The position numbers were made by a program, and so were the translations under genes. Of a DNA stretch of 64,000 nt, positions 1 to 11,926 are shown piece after piece. The notes below the pieces were generated by a model. The model was given only the letters and a program-made list of their open reading frames with translations. It did not search any database and had not been told where the DNA came from. The stretch comes from Polysphondylium violaceum. Lineage: Eukaryota; Evosea; Eumycetozoa; Dictyosteliales; Dictyosteliaceae. The stretch's first letter is position 1; every line of letters starts with the position of its first letter. The stretch spans positions 1 to 64,000 of the forward strand of contig AJWJ01000041.1 of the NCBI GenBank assembly GCA_000277445.1, in the 5' to 3' direction.

Positions 1-850
1 AAAAAAAAATACGAATGAGACTGTGATTAGCTATTACTATATGCTATATATAAATACAACACTTTTTTATAAAAAAATAATAGTAGAACCATCTCAACAC
101 ATGACCACTACAAAATAATAATATGGATTTAAATTTCGAATAGAAAATTAAGAGAAGAGGGTGTTGTGTGTGAGTGGGTGTTTGTTTTTGATTGTGTGAT
201 GAAATTTGATAGTGATTATATGTATATATACATATATACGTTATCCAATATAACACATGGGGCACCAAACCCACTGATACTACTAAAATTGTAAAACCAA
301 ATCGGATCACACTACTTTTTTTTTTTTTTTTTGTTTTTTTGCTTTTTTCATCAATCACTTCATCAACACCATACCACAAGCACCTATTAATAGGTGTTTT
401 TTCATTTTTGATTGTTTATGATAAATATATTTGATAACAATCCATGATTATATACTATTTATAAATTATGATTTTAGTGTTTTATGTATAGATAATATAT
501 AATGTAGAATTTTAAAATATATAGGCTACTATTTGTGGTGGTGGTGTGATTGATAAGTGGTGATATAGTGATATGATATCATAATCATGTATCCGACAAG
601 GCTTTACAAATAAATGAGTAAATGGCAATAATGACAACACAATATTATTGAATCCAATGAATTTTTGATATGAAAAATGAAATAAAAAAAAAAAAAAGCC
701 CTTATGTTTTTTCATATGAAGCTTCTGTGGCACTTTTGAAGAACTTCGAGTTTTTGTTTTTTTTGAAAAAAAAAAATAAAAAAATTTTCAATAGCGTTTG
801 ATTTTTTAGAGTGATAATTTGTTTGACTCTTACACATATATCGATTGAAA
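1..850. other. Upstream intergenic region with a weak minus-strand open frame
   Basis: No convincing gene. A minus-strand frame at about 44-376 has a Lys-rich stretch and then a hydrophobic segment (reads VIRFGFTILVVSVGLVPHVL), so it could be an exon of a small membrane protein. It has no in-frame ATG. An ATG at 405 in a good A-rich context (MKKHLLIGACGMVLMK) runs into a stop in another frame. Positions 381-396 are a perfect 16-bp palindrome. The rest is AT-rich promoter sequence for the gene starting at 851. Confidence 0.3.
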
Positions 851-1635
851 ATGTCTATAATTCAAAGATTAAAGAATCTTATTCCACCCAATATTAGAGC
901 TAGATTCACTATTCCAAACGAAGAAGGTTTTTTTGGAACAGATTATCGTTTCCCAGCTCCAGGGTAAGTTTTATCACGACATTCACCTCATTCCTCTAGG
1001 CCTCGATATCATTTGTTCTTGCAATCTTTGTTGACAATTAGAGTGTATGGTTGAACTCAATTGTCAACATTTGAATGATTTCCATTCTGTGAGTCAGATA
1101 GTAATACATGTGTTCAGCAAATATATAAAAACGATAATAATACAAATCCCATCTAGCACATATACATTAAAAATAATAATAACAAAATTGATGTCATTAA
1201 TAACTAATTATTATTAATATCTAAACCAATAGATCACAAACTCCACCAGATGTTACTCTTAAAGTATGGGCTAAAACACGTCCATTAACTAGAATTTATA
1301 AATTTTTGAAAAAGAGAGGTGAAGTACCATCACTTAGAGATGCACCAAAGTTTATGGATGCTAAAAACAATGTAGAAGTCGATCAAGATCCAGAGTTTCT
1401 TAGACACAAAGAATTTTATGAAACTCCAGTCAACACTTGTCCACCACCACGTATTATGAACAATAAAGTCTATTATCACAACGTAAAGGTTGAACTTGGT
1501 TATGATATTAGAAATTGGAAAAACATTGAAAAGAATTTAGATAAAACCAACTCTAGTAATCAAGTACTCGAGTATGACGAATTTGATATCGACACCAGAG
1601 ATCCAATTCCAAAGAAAGCTGATTCTATGTTTTAA
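851..1635 (+). CDS. Conserved small basic protein of unknown function, 171 aa
   Basis: Two exons, 851-963 and 1233-1635. The donor is GTAAGT and the acceptor is ...CCAATAG, joined inside a Gly codon. The protein starts MSIIQRLKNLIPP and has no signal peptide or membrane segment. It is rich in charged residues, with a YRFPAPGSQTPP stretch across the splice and Pro/Cys around CPPPR in the second half. I do not recognise the family. The size and basic character would suit a mitochondrial ribosomal or respiratory-complex accessory subunit, but that is only a guess. The exon structure is well supported because both halves stay open in one frame. Confidence 0.8.
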
Positions 1636-2051
1636 ATAGACAATAAGTTTATTAATATATACAGGTTTACATATTACTTTCAATTCTTTCAACAACAACA
1701 ACAACAACATTCAACTACATTAGTGTTTTAGGTAAATTAATTATTGCCACCCAAAATCCTTTTTCAATCAAATCAATCAATCAATCAATCAAATAATATA
1801 GATATAGATATAGAGATATAGATATATCATGGCAAACAAAAAAAAGGAATCAATAGCCCTCGATCAATGATTTTTATCTTATGTATAAAACAAATAAAAA
1901 AAAAATAAGAAAAAAAAAAAAGAATAAGAAAATTATAATTATAGTACATATATCTGTATGTTTAAATTATTTATAGATGATGATAAATAAATTTAAATTA
2001 ATTTTTATTTTTCAATTCATTGAAATAACAATAAAAAATAGTTGATTCCTA
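1636..2051. other. Convergent intergenic spacer
   Basis: A 416-bp spacer between the 3' ends of the 851-1635 gene and coq3. It is A/T-rich with short tandem runs (AACAAC near 1690, ATCA repeats near 1775, GATATA near 1800). It probably holds both 3' UTRs; I see no gene. Confidence 0.6.
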
Positions 2052-2900
2052 TTATTGTTTGATAGCATGTAAAATATAATTTACAGAAGTGTCGTTATCA
2101 AAACGCCATGTCCTAGTGACTGGATTATACTTTAAACCTAAGAGATCCTTGATTACAAATTGAGATGTTGTTAGGGTTGAAATAATACGTTTGGGATTGA
2201 TAAATTGACGGTGATGATGTGTACCAATGGGAATTAATCTTAAAACATACTCGGCCATTAAGATCATATAAAATAAAGAAGCAAAAGTTCTATTGATGGT
2301 TGATAAAAAGATGTGTCCATCAGTTTTTACAAGAGAGCTACACAATCTAACAAATTCTAGAGGATTGTCGACATGTTCTAATACTTCCATTGAACATACA
2401 ATATCAAAACTACCAAGACATCGTGGATCCTCTAGCAAAGTTTCAATTGAAGCTTCCATATAAACCAATTTTCCATTTTTTAAATTGTTTTTTAATTGCG
2501 GGTCATTATTTGCATGTGCTCTGGCCATAGCAATATTTGTTTTTCCCAAATCTAATCCAACTACTTCAGCACCTAATCTACTTAAAGACTATTAAATTAT
2601 TAGTTATTTTGTTTTATTGTTAGTGTATCTAAAATTAATACTTACTTCTGTTAAAAATCCAGGACCACATCCGATGTCTGCTATTCTTAAACCTTGAAGT
2701 GGTGTAAATAATGGGTTTTCAGCAATGAGTGTTGGCTTGGAGTTTTTAATTTGCTCCATTATATATTGCACTCTAATCGGGTTCATTTCTCTTAAACCCT
2801 TTAATTCGGAATCTTCGCTCCACCAATCTCCAAAGTTATCAAAGAAATCAATTTCTCTTTGATTAATAGTATTTAAAGGTATACGGTCACTTGAGATCAT
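2052..2900 (-). CDS. coq3: COQ3: ubiquinone biosynthesis O-methyltransferase
   Basis: S-adenosylmethionine-dependent methyltransferase that does both O-methylations in coenzyme Q synthesis, at the mitochondrial inner membrane in eukaryotes. Exons on the minus strand are 2900-2646 and 2588-2052, giving 263 aa. The start reads like UbiG/COQ3 (REIDFFDNFGDWW, then LREMNPIRVQYI). The SAM-binding motif I is DIGCGPGF, followed after the intron by LGAEVVGLDLG. The acidic-loop motif is seen as FDIVCSMEVLEHVDNP, and the C-terminal part has HHHRQFINP. The chain begins only about 15 residues before the conserved core, so no long mitochondrial presequence is visible; an upstream mini-exon is possible. The intron donor is GTAAGT. 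Confidence 0.93.
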
Positions 2901-3973
2901 TGTGTATAGATTGATAAAAAATAACTATTTACAAAAAATATATATAAAATTCAAGACAACAAAATATATAAATATTGACCAATAAAATATGATATCTTTA
3001 TATCTAATCAAAAATTTAAATTAATATTAATGAAATTGAATGTTAATCAAATATGATGAATAAAAATAAATAAAAAAGGAACAATAATAATAAATAAATA
3101 AATAAAGATTAAGGACAATTATAAATCAATTATCTCTAAATGGGGTTTCTATCGGGGTGAATATGGAAAAAATTGTACAAAAAAATGGGGTAAGTGAATA
3201 CGAAATGGGTCAAATTGATGGATTTTTTAAACACAAAACGTGTAAAATTTTTGTTATAGTAAATAAATTGTGGGGTAAATCTTATTTTCTGTAAAACTAA
3301 TACCACTGTTTACACAAGTGCCTCTAGAAAATAGTATTTAATTCATATCGAAAATTTTCTTGTAAATCAATCTTTTTTAAAATTATTTACTAAAGTTTTA
3401 GTTTCGTTTTACACACACCATCACCACATCATTTTTAAGTTTACACACATTTTATGTACAAAAGACATACACCCACTAATTGTGTTAACAATGTATTTAT
3501 CTACATAACCCCAACTTACTATTTAATTAATTTATCTATTTTTTATTAGATTTCTGCTCTATTGATATTGGGTGCAAAATACTTTAAATTGGTTCAAAGT
3601 AAATTGAGAGGGGGGTGAGATATAAAAGAGAATAATAATTGACAATTAATTAAATTGAATTAATTTGAATCAAAGAATCCTTATAGAATATTTAAACTAT
3701 TAATAGTATTAATTGTTGTTATTATTGATTAAACATTAAATACTAAAAATAGAATCATAAATGATCAAAATAAATAAACATTTATAAAAACATTTTTGGG
3801 TAGATGGATTACACACGACACAAATGATGCACCTTTAAATTTTAACTATATTTGTTAAACGATGATCAAAAAAAGTTTTAAAGTAGAAAAAAAAAAAACG
3901 AACGAAGAAAATTAATAAATTTAAATAAATTTTATTGATCATCCACCCACATTCAAGTAATAGGATTAGGTTG
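2901..3973. other. AT-rich intergenic region
   Basis: About 1.07 kb between coq3 and the ComC-like gene, both on the minus strand, so it holds the coq3 promoter and the 3' end of the ComC-like gene. It has A/T runs and scattered CACCCAC/GGGTGA elements. I found no open frame with coding character. Confidence 0.6.
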
Positions 3974-4904
3974 TTAAAATTGGTGCATATTTATTTCATT
4001 ATTACTACTATTATGATTTAATCTACTTTTAAAATTTTTATATAAAATAAATAATATCGTTAGCACGAGTAAGATTGTGAATACTATACAACCTAGCACT
4101 ATTCCTGCTATTTGTCCAGAGGATAGTTTATTGGTTTTACCAATTATTTCATCTTGTCGAGTTCGATTATCTATAATCGAAATATCTAATAGAGCAGATG
4201 TGGTATAGGTTGGAATAACGATCCCAATACCAGACTGTTTTTTTTCTTAGACTACTGTTATTTTCTATAATTTTATTATCAGAGTCGAGTGGAATGTTGT
4301 TTATTGGAGTTGAAACACCATCGATGATCGCTTTAATCACTAGTTTGCCATAAATATAGTTATCTATAACCTTTAGTTTTATAAATTGATAAGTAGAATT
4401 GGAAAGATTCGGTACATCTATTGCAGAGAGTTTGATTACCACACTGTTGTTGCCTTGACCAGTAAACTGATATTTTGATAGTGATAAACTGTATTTAAAG
4501 GAATATGGATTCATAACAACAGAATCATTTCCAAACTGCGTGGTTACAGGTCCTGCTAGGTCTGTGAAATCATCGATTGTGTTGTTTATCTTTACAAGTT
4601 CACTTGTTTTATTACTTATTCGGGTATTATAGAAATACGATGTATTGGTGTATGCTGAATAGAGTGAAACACCAGCACCATTTAGTGATGTCGCCCATTC
4701 ACTGATTGTATATATTTTTTTAATATCTCCATTATTCATTTCGATAATACCATTAATGGCAAGCACTGTTAATGCTATTTTTTTGGAATAATCATTTGCA
4801 TTTATATTGTCTTGTTGGGGTTGTTGTTGTAGATATTCTTGACAGTTTATTTTTAAAACTAATGTTGATAATGATAATAGTGATAATAAAAAAATAAAGT
4901 TCAT
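3974..4904 (-). CDS. Short ComC-like surface protein (one extracellular domain plus TM), with a single-base frame shift
   Basis: A signal peptide starts at 4904 (MNFIFLLSLLSLSTLVL). A roughly 200-residue extracellular domain with many N-glycosylation sites follows; its sequence pattern (ISEWATSLN..., KLVIKAIIDGVSTPINN) matches the juxtamembrane domain of the large ComC-like protein at 23-27 kb. The open frame is interrupted at a run of eight T (4238-4245, plus strand). Past it the neighbouring frame continues the family pattern (SGIGIVIPTYTTSALLD), then a membrane helix (SSGQIAGIVLGCIVFTILVL) and a cytoplasmic tail ending MHQF at 3974. The product would be about 309 aa. The shift may be a homopolymer sequencing error or a real mutation. 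Compared with its large relative it lacks the N-terminal domains and the EGF module. Confidence 0.72.
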
Positions 4905-5496
4905 TGTATTGTTTATATATCTATATAGTAGTATTGAATAATAAATCTATTTTTTATTTTAGAAAAGAAAGTGATCGGTTACACAAACATCACAAGGCAC
5001 TCTTAAAAAAATCAAACGTGCTTTGCCCTGAATTAGAATTCTTTTCTTGTCCCCCATTTTATTTTTAAAAATTGGTGGTCAAAAAAAAATCAATGCTTGA
5101 TTGCAAGTTCGTTGAAAATTTGGTGATGGGAAATGATTATTTTTAGAAATGATTAATCATTTTTTCGAATTTTTTAATTTTTTTTGTCCTGAACACAACT
5201 TTGTGACATTTTTTTATTTTTAGAAAAAAAAAATAGAAAAAAAATAGATAAAATATATATTATTATTTATCAGTACTGAAATTGGACACCGACATTGATT
5301 TATTTATTTATCAGGGACCGATCTACCTCTATATTTCTAAAATACTCTATAAATGAATTATAATTGAACTTCATATTTTAATAAGAAGATTAAATAAATT
5401 TTTAATTTACTCATTTTACAAATTTTATTTTTTATTTTTTAAACACACCCAAAGAGGTAAAACAAAGATATAACTATAAGATATATACTACAAAAA
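4905..5496. other. Divergent promoter region
   Basis: About 590 bp between the divergently transcribed ComC-like and DJ-1 genes. It contains T tracts, two short direct repeats around ATTTTTTAATTTTTTTTG, and a near-palindrome around CAATGCTTGATTG at about 5092. I saw no coding sequence. Confidence 0.5.
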
Positions 5497-6096
5497 ATGG
5501 TCAAGTTAGCAATTCTATTAAGTGAGGGATTCGAAGAAATTGAGGCAGTGACTACAATCGATATACTTAGAAGAGCTTCTATTCAAATTGATTCAATTCT
5601 AGTCGATAATAAACAGGACAGACAAGTAAAGGGATCGCACGACATTACGTTGGTGGCAGATAAGCTATTGCAAGACTTTTCAAGTGCCGGTAATCAATTG
5701 CTCGATATCTATGATGGAATCATATATCCTGGTGGACCCGCCGTTAAAAATCTATTGAAAAACGATGAAATTGTAGCATTGGCCAAACAATTTAATGAAA
5801 AGGGTAAAATGGTTGCAGCAATATGTGCAGCTCCTCAAATTCTTGCCAAAGCAGGTTTACTAAAGAATAAAAGAATCACTCATTATCCAGGTTGCAATCA
5901 ATACATGGAAGAAAGTGGTGCTTTTGTTGAACTTGAACAAGCGGCCATTATCGATGGTGATATCGTCACTGGCAGCAGTGCCGGAAATTGCGTGCTCTTT
6001 GCCTTGAGTATTATTGAATATTTTAAAGGTATTGAAAGTAAAGCAGACATGATCAAGCAATTGGTCATCTCACCTTCAACAGGTACAATCATTTAA
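5497..6096 (+). CDS. DJ-1/PfpI family protein (PARK7-like)
   Basis: Single-exon 199-aa protein of the DJ-1/ThiJ superfamily, members of which act in defence against oxidative and carbonyl stress. It opens with the family beta strand and acidic loop (LAILLSEGFEEIEAV); Glu16 is placed like Glu18 of human DJ-1. The nucleophile elbow is VAAICAAPQIL, with Cys110 equivalent to Cys106 of DJ-1. The HYPGC segment and GSSAGNC near residue 165 complete the fold pattern. The length is close to human DJ-1 (189 aa). No targeting signal is seen, so it is probably cytosolic. The start is the only ATG in an A-rich (CAAAAAATG) context. Confidence 0.93.
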   Translation: MVKLAILLSEGFEEIEAVTTIDILRRASIQIDSILVDNKQDRQVKGSHDITLVADKLLQDFSSAGNQLLDIYDGIIYPGGPAVKNLLKNDEIVALAKQFNEKGKMVAAICAAPQILAKAGLLKNKRITHYPGCNQYMEESGAFVELEQAAIIDGDIVTGSSAGNCVLFALSIIEYFKGIESKADMIKQLVISPSTGTII

Positions 6097-6157
6097 CATC
6101 TTAACATAGTATCTCAATTGTAAATAAATATTGTTGTTTTAATCATAATTAATATGT

Positions 6158-7968
6158 TTATTTGAATTGTTTTTGTCTCACATATACAATGGATGATGTT
6201 ATGTCGAGAGGGAAATTAAATGTATGGATGGATTTATAATGATTTAAAACAAGATATTGATCAAGTGTATCAATGAGATCATCTCTGATGATAAAGTAGT
6301 TTGGAAATTGGTAATCTTTGTCTTGATTATAATGTTTTTCCATAAATAGTAAAGGATCATTAAAGAATTCTGTCTTTTCATCGATTGGATCATTTGCATT
6401 TAATCTAAAACAATATCATTTGTATTAGTATGAGAGTAATAGTAGTAGTAATTGTAATAATTGTAAGGTATTAATAATAACATACGGTGGAGGACATTCT
6501 AATAATTTAAAATCAATATTTGGATTATGAATATAGCTTTGATGTGGAGTTGCATGACATGACATTAACAAATGGATAGAGATTGGATTGTCAATAGTTG
6601 CCAATGGTGATATTTCTTGATTGACATAATGCATGATATCAATTGGTGATCTTTGATGAAAGTTTGAAAAGAATACAGTCATTGGAATATTTAACAAGAG
6701 TAGGAATATAATCCAAAATGATGGCATTGATTTCTCGTTTGTTTGTTGTGTTGATTTAGATTTATTACTATTACTATGATTCGATGTTAAAGTACTATTA
6801 ATATAATAACCTGAATACATCATTACTATTGGTAATATTGGTAAAATGAATCTAAATTCTTTGTGACCTAATAAAGAGTAACAAAACACAGTGAATATAG
6901 TGAGGAATGATAAATTGAGTTGTTGTTTATCCACACCATTGCTCCATAACTTCTTTATAGCCAATACAAAGAATAAAAGTGATGTAAATGCTATAGCTGG
7001 TAAACCTTGACTAAAATACCAATGGAATGGATGGGTGCCATAGAAGCTAGATACATTTTTAATGACATTAAAGTATAAAAAGTTGTATGGTACCAATACC
7101 AATTGGCCATAGAAATAATAATCTATACATAAGGATATCAAGAGTATAATAATACTAGAGAAAAAGATTAATAAATGTACATTTATAGCTACGATATTAT
7201 ACTTACCCAGTACATAGTACATCTATTATTATAAATTTCAATATTCTCTTTATAGCATCATGTTGTTTATGTTTGTTGTATAATGATACAATATGGTAGG
7301 GTAGTATATATATCCACATAATGGCAGTAGTAGGTCTAATAAGAAAAGCGATTGCTGTCAAAGCAATTGATAACTTTGGTTTAGAATGTTTTTGATATTG
7401 AGGTAGCTTTTCATACAATGGGAAATAGTATAGAGATACAATAAACAATACACATTCAATCGAGTTTGAATAAGTTCTAACGATACAAACAAACATATAC
7501 CACGATACCAATTGACAAACAAGTGCCCATTTTGCGACTTGCTTATTAAATATCTGTATAGATAGTTTATATAAATAGTAATCACCAATTGCTGAAATAA
7601 TACCTTGAACTAATTTAGGTACTACAATCTTTAAAGATAATCAATATATATATATATAAGTATACAGAAAAACAACAACTACAATACAAACATACCATTA
7701 AATATGTTGTATCCAAATGTAAAATATCAAGCAATTTAAAAGTAACAACAAATATTAAGGGATGAAGAAAGCTTCGAATCATTTCTTTCCATTCCCAAGT
7801 CATATATCCATAGCCAAATACAAGATTATGAGCAACTTCTAAACTTTGCCAATACTCATCGGGATCAAAAAAAGTATTGATTAACAATGCATCAATACAT
7901 CTGTATATACACAACAACAATAATAATAGTGTATGATGATTTTCTAAATACTGAATCACTTTTTGCAT
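6158..7968 (-). CDS. pigB: PIG-B: GPI mannosyltransferase 3
   Basis: Adds the third mannose to the glycosylphosphatidylinositol anchor, from dolichol-phosphate mannose, in the ER lumen (GT22, ALG9/PIG-B family). Four exons on the minus strand (7968-7696, 7628-7207, 7154-6486, 6404-6158) read as one 536-aa protein. The family signature lies near the N-terminus: TFFDPDEYWQSLEVAH, then FGYGYMTWEWKEMIRSFLHP, with the luminal acidic DPDE catalytic loop. Many hydrophobic helices follow (FLIRPTTAIMWIYILPYHI, SFWIIFLLLLNIPMTVFF), then HKEFRFILPILPI and SCHATPHQSYIH, typical of the family. All junctions use GTATGT/GTAAGT donors and conserve the frame. The length is near that of human PIGB (554 aa). 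Confidence 0.95.
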
Positions 7969-8576
7969 ATCTGAATCATTTATCGATTATCCACCCATAG
8001 AAATTTAAAAACTTATTTTTTTTTTTTTTCGTACAAGTCTTTTTTTTTAATTAAAGATAAATAAATAAATAAATAGACAAAGTTCACTTTTACATTTATA
8101 CATTTTAGTTTAAATTAATCAGTTACTTAAAGATCATACACCTAATTTAGTAAACAAATAGGGTCAAGGTTTTTTTTATTTATAGTCAAGGGATCTGCAG
8201 AGTGAAATCAAGTTAGGTTTTTTAATTTATCAACCATCTCAGATTTAAAAGGATCATAAAATATTCTTTATCCATATCAATTCATGTCATCACCATCAGG
8301 CTCAAACAGTGAGTGTTTTTAAAAGTAGAAAAATTACCTTTACATCTCAAATATTAAATGTGAAATTCATTTCCTTCTTTTAAAAGGATCTTAAAATAGT
8401 ATTTGTTGTGGTTTACAACCCACCCACCATTTTTAGATTACCAGTAATGAATTCATTCAACATTTTTTTTTAAATATTTGTGTGGGTACTTGGGGTGGTT
8501 TTTCAATTTCATCACAACACCATTTTTTCAACTAATAAAATAATCTGTTATAGTAATAAATAATAGTAATAGTAAA
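7969..8576. other. Divergent promoter region
   Basis: About 600 bp between pigB and the secreted esterase gene. Near 8481-8500 there is a G/T-rich stretch (TGTGGGTACTTGGGGTGG) resembling the G-box elements bound by GBF in Dictyostelium developmental promoters. It sits about 80-95 bp before the esterase ATG. No gene was seen. Confidence 0.45.
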
Positions 8577-9705
8577 ATGAAAACTATTTTATTATTTTTG
8601 TATTTCTTGGCCTGTTTAGCCCTATGCAACTCAAATGGTATAGTAATACCACCCTCTAATGAAAATATAAACTATGTGGGCAGAGTAGATAAGAGCAATA
8701 GCTTGCAGTATGCTTTTGCGTGGTCTTCTGTGCAAATATCAATTCTTATCAGCAATACCACCTCTTTTGCACCAGTGTTTGGATCCTATGGTCAAAACTA
8801 CTTTAATGTATTCATTGATAACACCATGTTTGTGTTGAATGCCTCGTCGCCTATACCACACCCATACTTTATCTCTGAGAACCTCAATTTAGATCCCACC
8901 CAAACTTACAACATCACATTGGTCAAGAGAACAGAGGCGTGGGTAGGTATATCTAGTTTCTATGGAATCATTGTAGACAGTGGTGCTACTTTATTCTCCT
9001 ATCCCAAAACCACCAGTAGATCTATTGAGTTTATTGGTGATAGTATTACATGTGGTTTCGGTATTCTTGGTGTGCCTCCATGTGGTCCCTTTGACCCAAG
9101 TTTAGAGGATATTTCCTTGTAAGTATAATAATATCCCTTTGTTGGGTGGCAAAGTATTAATAAAATAATACACATAAAATAGGACCTATGGTGGACTAAT
9201 TTCTAAAGAATTGGAAGCACAACTCTATGTTGAGGCTTGGAGCGGAAAGGGTGTGCTCAAAAACTCTGGATCAACCATAATACCATCCAATCAAACCTTA
9301 CCAGAACTCTATCCTCTAACGATTCCCACCGAATCCACCGACTATTGGAACTTTGAAGATTTCTCTCCCGATGCAATTGTCATTAATTTGGGCACCAATG
9401 ATTACAACAGTCAACCTATTCCATCGAAACATTATTTCGAAAGTAGTTATATTGATTTTATTAAATTTATTAAATCTAAATATGCAAACAATCCATCATT
9501 CTTTTTAGTGTGCGGTCCCATGATTGGTGATCCCTGTTGTGAATATGTGCAAAATGTGGCCGATGCTGTGGGTGCTGTGTATATTGATATGCAAAATATA
9601 TTGGAACCCAATGAATATGGTTGCAATAGTCATCCCAATGTAGCAGGCCATGCCAAAATGGCTTCTATAGCTCTACCTATCATCCAAAAAAATTTGGCTT
9701 GGTAA
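8577..9705 (+). CDS. Secreted SGNH/GDSL-type carbohydrate esterase (CE2-like)
   Basis: Predicted secreted deacetylase of the SGNH hydrolase fold. Two exons, 8577-9118 and 9183-9705, give 354 aa. An N-terminal signal peptide (MKTILLFLYFLACLALC) is followed by a beta-rich jelly-roll-like region and then the catalytic half. That half has block I SIEFIGDSITCG with the nucleophile Ser, block III INLGTNDYN, and block V SHPNVAGHAKMA with the catalytic His. The two-domain order and WSGKGVLKN after the intron match carbohydrate esterase family 2. Likely substrates are acetylated polysaccharides of the food or the amoeba's own wall, but this is inferred from family only. There are several N-glycosylation sites. 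A G/T-rich element upstream hints at developmental control. Confidence 0.87.
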
Positions 9706-9729
9706 TAATAATAATAATAATAATAACAA

Positions 9730-9760
<31 letters not shown>

Positions 9761-9871
9761 AAAATAATAGAAATAAAAACAATCATTATCTATTCTCTGT
9801 TTGTACCACTATTGTTGTCATTATTAGTATAAAAGATGGTTATATGATTAGTATAGGTCCAATAAATAGAT
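9706..9871. repeat. Short tandem repeats after the esterase gene
   Basis: The stop codon is followed by an AAT run (about 9706-9725) and a CATATA hexamer run (about 9733-9760). These are simple repeats in the 3' region between convergent genes. Confidence 0.7.
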
Positions 9872-11225
9872 TTATTTATTTTTAATTGATTCGTACAATC
9901 TAAGAGGATGATAACTTTGTCTCTGCAAGATTCCAGCAATCTTTTGAGAAATAGTACTCACTGTCGAGATGGTGAATTGGATGGCGGCTTGATTAACTCT
10001 TTTGAGTGCATAGGCGCAAGCAAAAGTGATAAGAAAATATAAAACACCATCCTCTACTCTTGTTTTAGAATATTTCATCTCTATTAAAATACCTTCTAAT
10101 AGGTAGGCTTCGTAGCTTAATCCACCCAAAAAGTCAAGGATAACGTTGCTACGATTAAAATACAAAGTAAAGAGGAATGGAATCCATGTGCCAAAAAGCA
10201 TATTTGAAACTGTTTGTGCAGTATTGAATCTATTGCTATGTGGTGTACCATAATCTTGAATGCCAATATACAATACCTTCCAATAAAGAATTACAATCAA
10301 AGCTGTCTGTACAAGCATTATAGGTATATTGATCTTTTTCTCTTTAATAAATTTCTGAATATATTTATTATTTTCTGTGAGATAGATATAGCGTTGGTTT
10401 GTTAGTTAGCTATTTGATGATATAATACTAGTATTACTCTACACAATACAAATACATACCATAGGTAGCAAAGAATACACCTAGAGGAATATTAAACAAT
10501 TGATTTGAATATACCAACCAAAGTCTCCAATACTTTGTGTTTTGAGAAAACCTATAGTAGGCAAAGATTGCAATAAGAGTGATTATAATGACTCTTAGAT
10601 GATCGTTTTTAATAAATCTAAATACAAAATAAAATATGATATACCATGAGCAAATAAAGGTAATGAACCACATAGTGCCATCGATAGTACTTGCGAGATC
10701 AAGATACAGTGACAAATACTTTAAGAGAATGGTAAAGTTGTCCAGAGATTGATAGGAACCTCTAAATAGACAAGTAAAGCATACAGTTGTCACAAAAAAT
10801 GGGATATAGATAGTAGTGAATCTCTTTGAAAAGAATCCATCGGTTCCAGATTTCTGAATAGATTTTGTTAGACCATAACCAGAGAGAAAGGCAAACACGC
10901 CGACACTCAGGGTTGAAACTCTAAACAATGGAGCAAGCCATACTGGTAGTCCCCACCACCTGTACACCAAAATATGACCATACATAACGAGACAAATAGC
11001 AACAGCTTTCGAATAGCTTGTTACCTGGGGTGAGACCAATGGCTTATAGTGAGTTGTTGGTGTGTCTGCTACTTGGATGGGTTGAGTCGATGACGATGAC
11101 GATGGTTTGTCGCTCTCCACCTCTATCAACTCGTGTTCCTCCGCAGTGTTTGATTCTGTATCTATTGAATCTCTGAGAAGTTGTTCATTCTCTATTGATG
11201 CAGATGACATATTAAGTGGATCCAT
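9872..11225 (-). CDS. Acyltransferase-3 family multi-pass membrane protein
   Basis: Two exons on the minus strand, 11225-10460 and 10374-9872, give 422 aa. A hydrophilic Ser/Glu-rich N-terminal tail of about 70 residues is followed by about ten hydrophobic segments. The first (SKAVAICLVMYGHILVYRWWG) has the membrane acyltransferase-3 pattern with a His after the first helix. It is followed by SVGVFAFLSGYGLTKS, then TMWFITFICSWYIIFY, typical of the OafA/NolL-like family that moves acyl groups across a membrane. The substrate is unknown. A TTG-initiated extension upstream is ignored; MDPLN at 11225 is the first ATG. The intron donor is GTATGT, and the first codon after it completes Glu. Confidence 0.82.
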
Positions 11226-11926
11226 TGTGTGCGTATGTGTGTGAATGTTGAAATCTGAACACAAAAGCTACATCGAAAAACTTTTTTAGAAAAGGAAAAA
11301 AAGCAAGATGTGAAAAAAGAAAGGAAGATACTCAAAAATTGAAAATTAAAAAAAAAATTTAATTAAAATTTTTTGCCAGCGCGGCGATCGTTAATTTCGG
11401 TAAAGAGGGAAAAGATTCTTTGTTCCCAACGAGTAACGGACTTTGGTCAGAAGATCTATTTTTGTTGCAACATGGTGTCCTAATCTTGAAATTCTTATCA
11501 AATCAATTTCAGAAATTTATTTAGATTAATGATAATTTTGAATTGCTATCAAAGAAATTACCACCATCATTAAACTCATGCCCATCGATTTTCACCAAAA
11601 TCAATCTGCCAATTGGATTATCTATACCTTGTTAATTACTATAATGACAAAGCCAATTGTAGAATACTTGATATTTTTGTTCACATCTTCTACGATATTA
11701 CCATAGAACTACAGATGACGAAGGGGTTTTCACTCTAAAGGGAAACTCAAGAGTGAAAGTGAGATTACGTATGACTTTAGTAAAAAAAAAAAAAAAATTA
11801 CAATTTTTTCCCACGCACCCCAAATTAAAACTTGCTTTTTCTAGATTTAAGAGATTAAATCCATAGTTTACAAACATACTCTACTTTTTATACACACTTA
11901 CAGAAATATATTTATATAAAAATAAA
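11226..11926. other. Divergent intergenic region with a possible coding remnant
   Basis: About 700 bp between the acyltransferase and the universal stress protein gene. The stretch from about 11384 to 11790 is clearly less AT-rich than true spacer here. It has short open frames on the plus strand in three phases, such as one reading LPPSLNSCPSIF (near 11570) and one reading TTDDEGVFTLKGNSRVKV (near 11710). None is long. The LPPSLN-type run recalls FNIP repeats, so this may be a decayed FNIP-type gene. The flanks are promoter-like. Confidence 0.3.
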
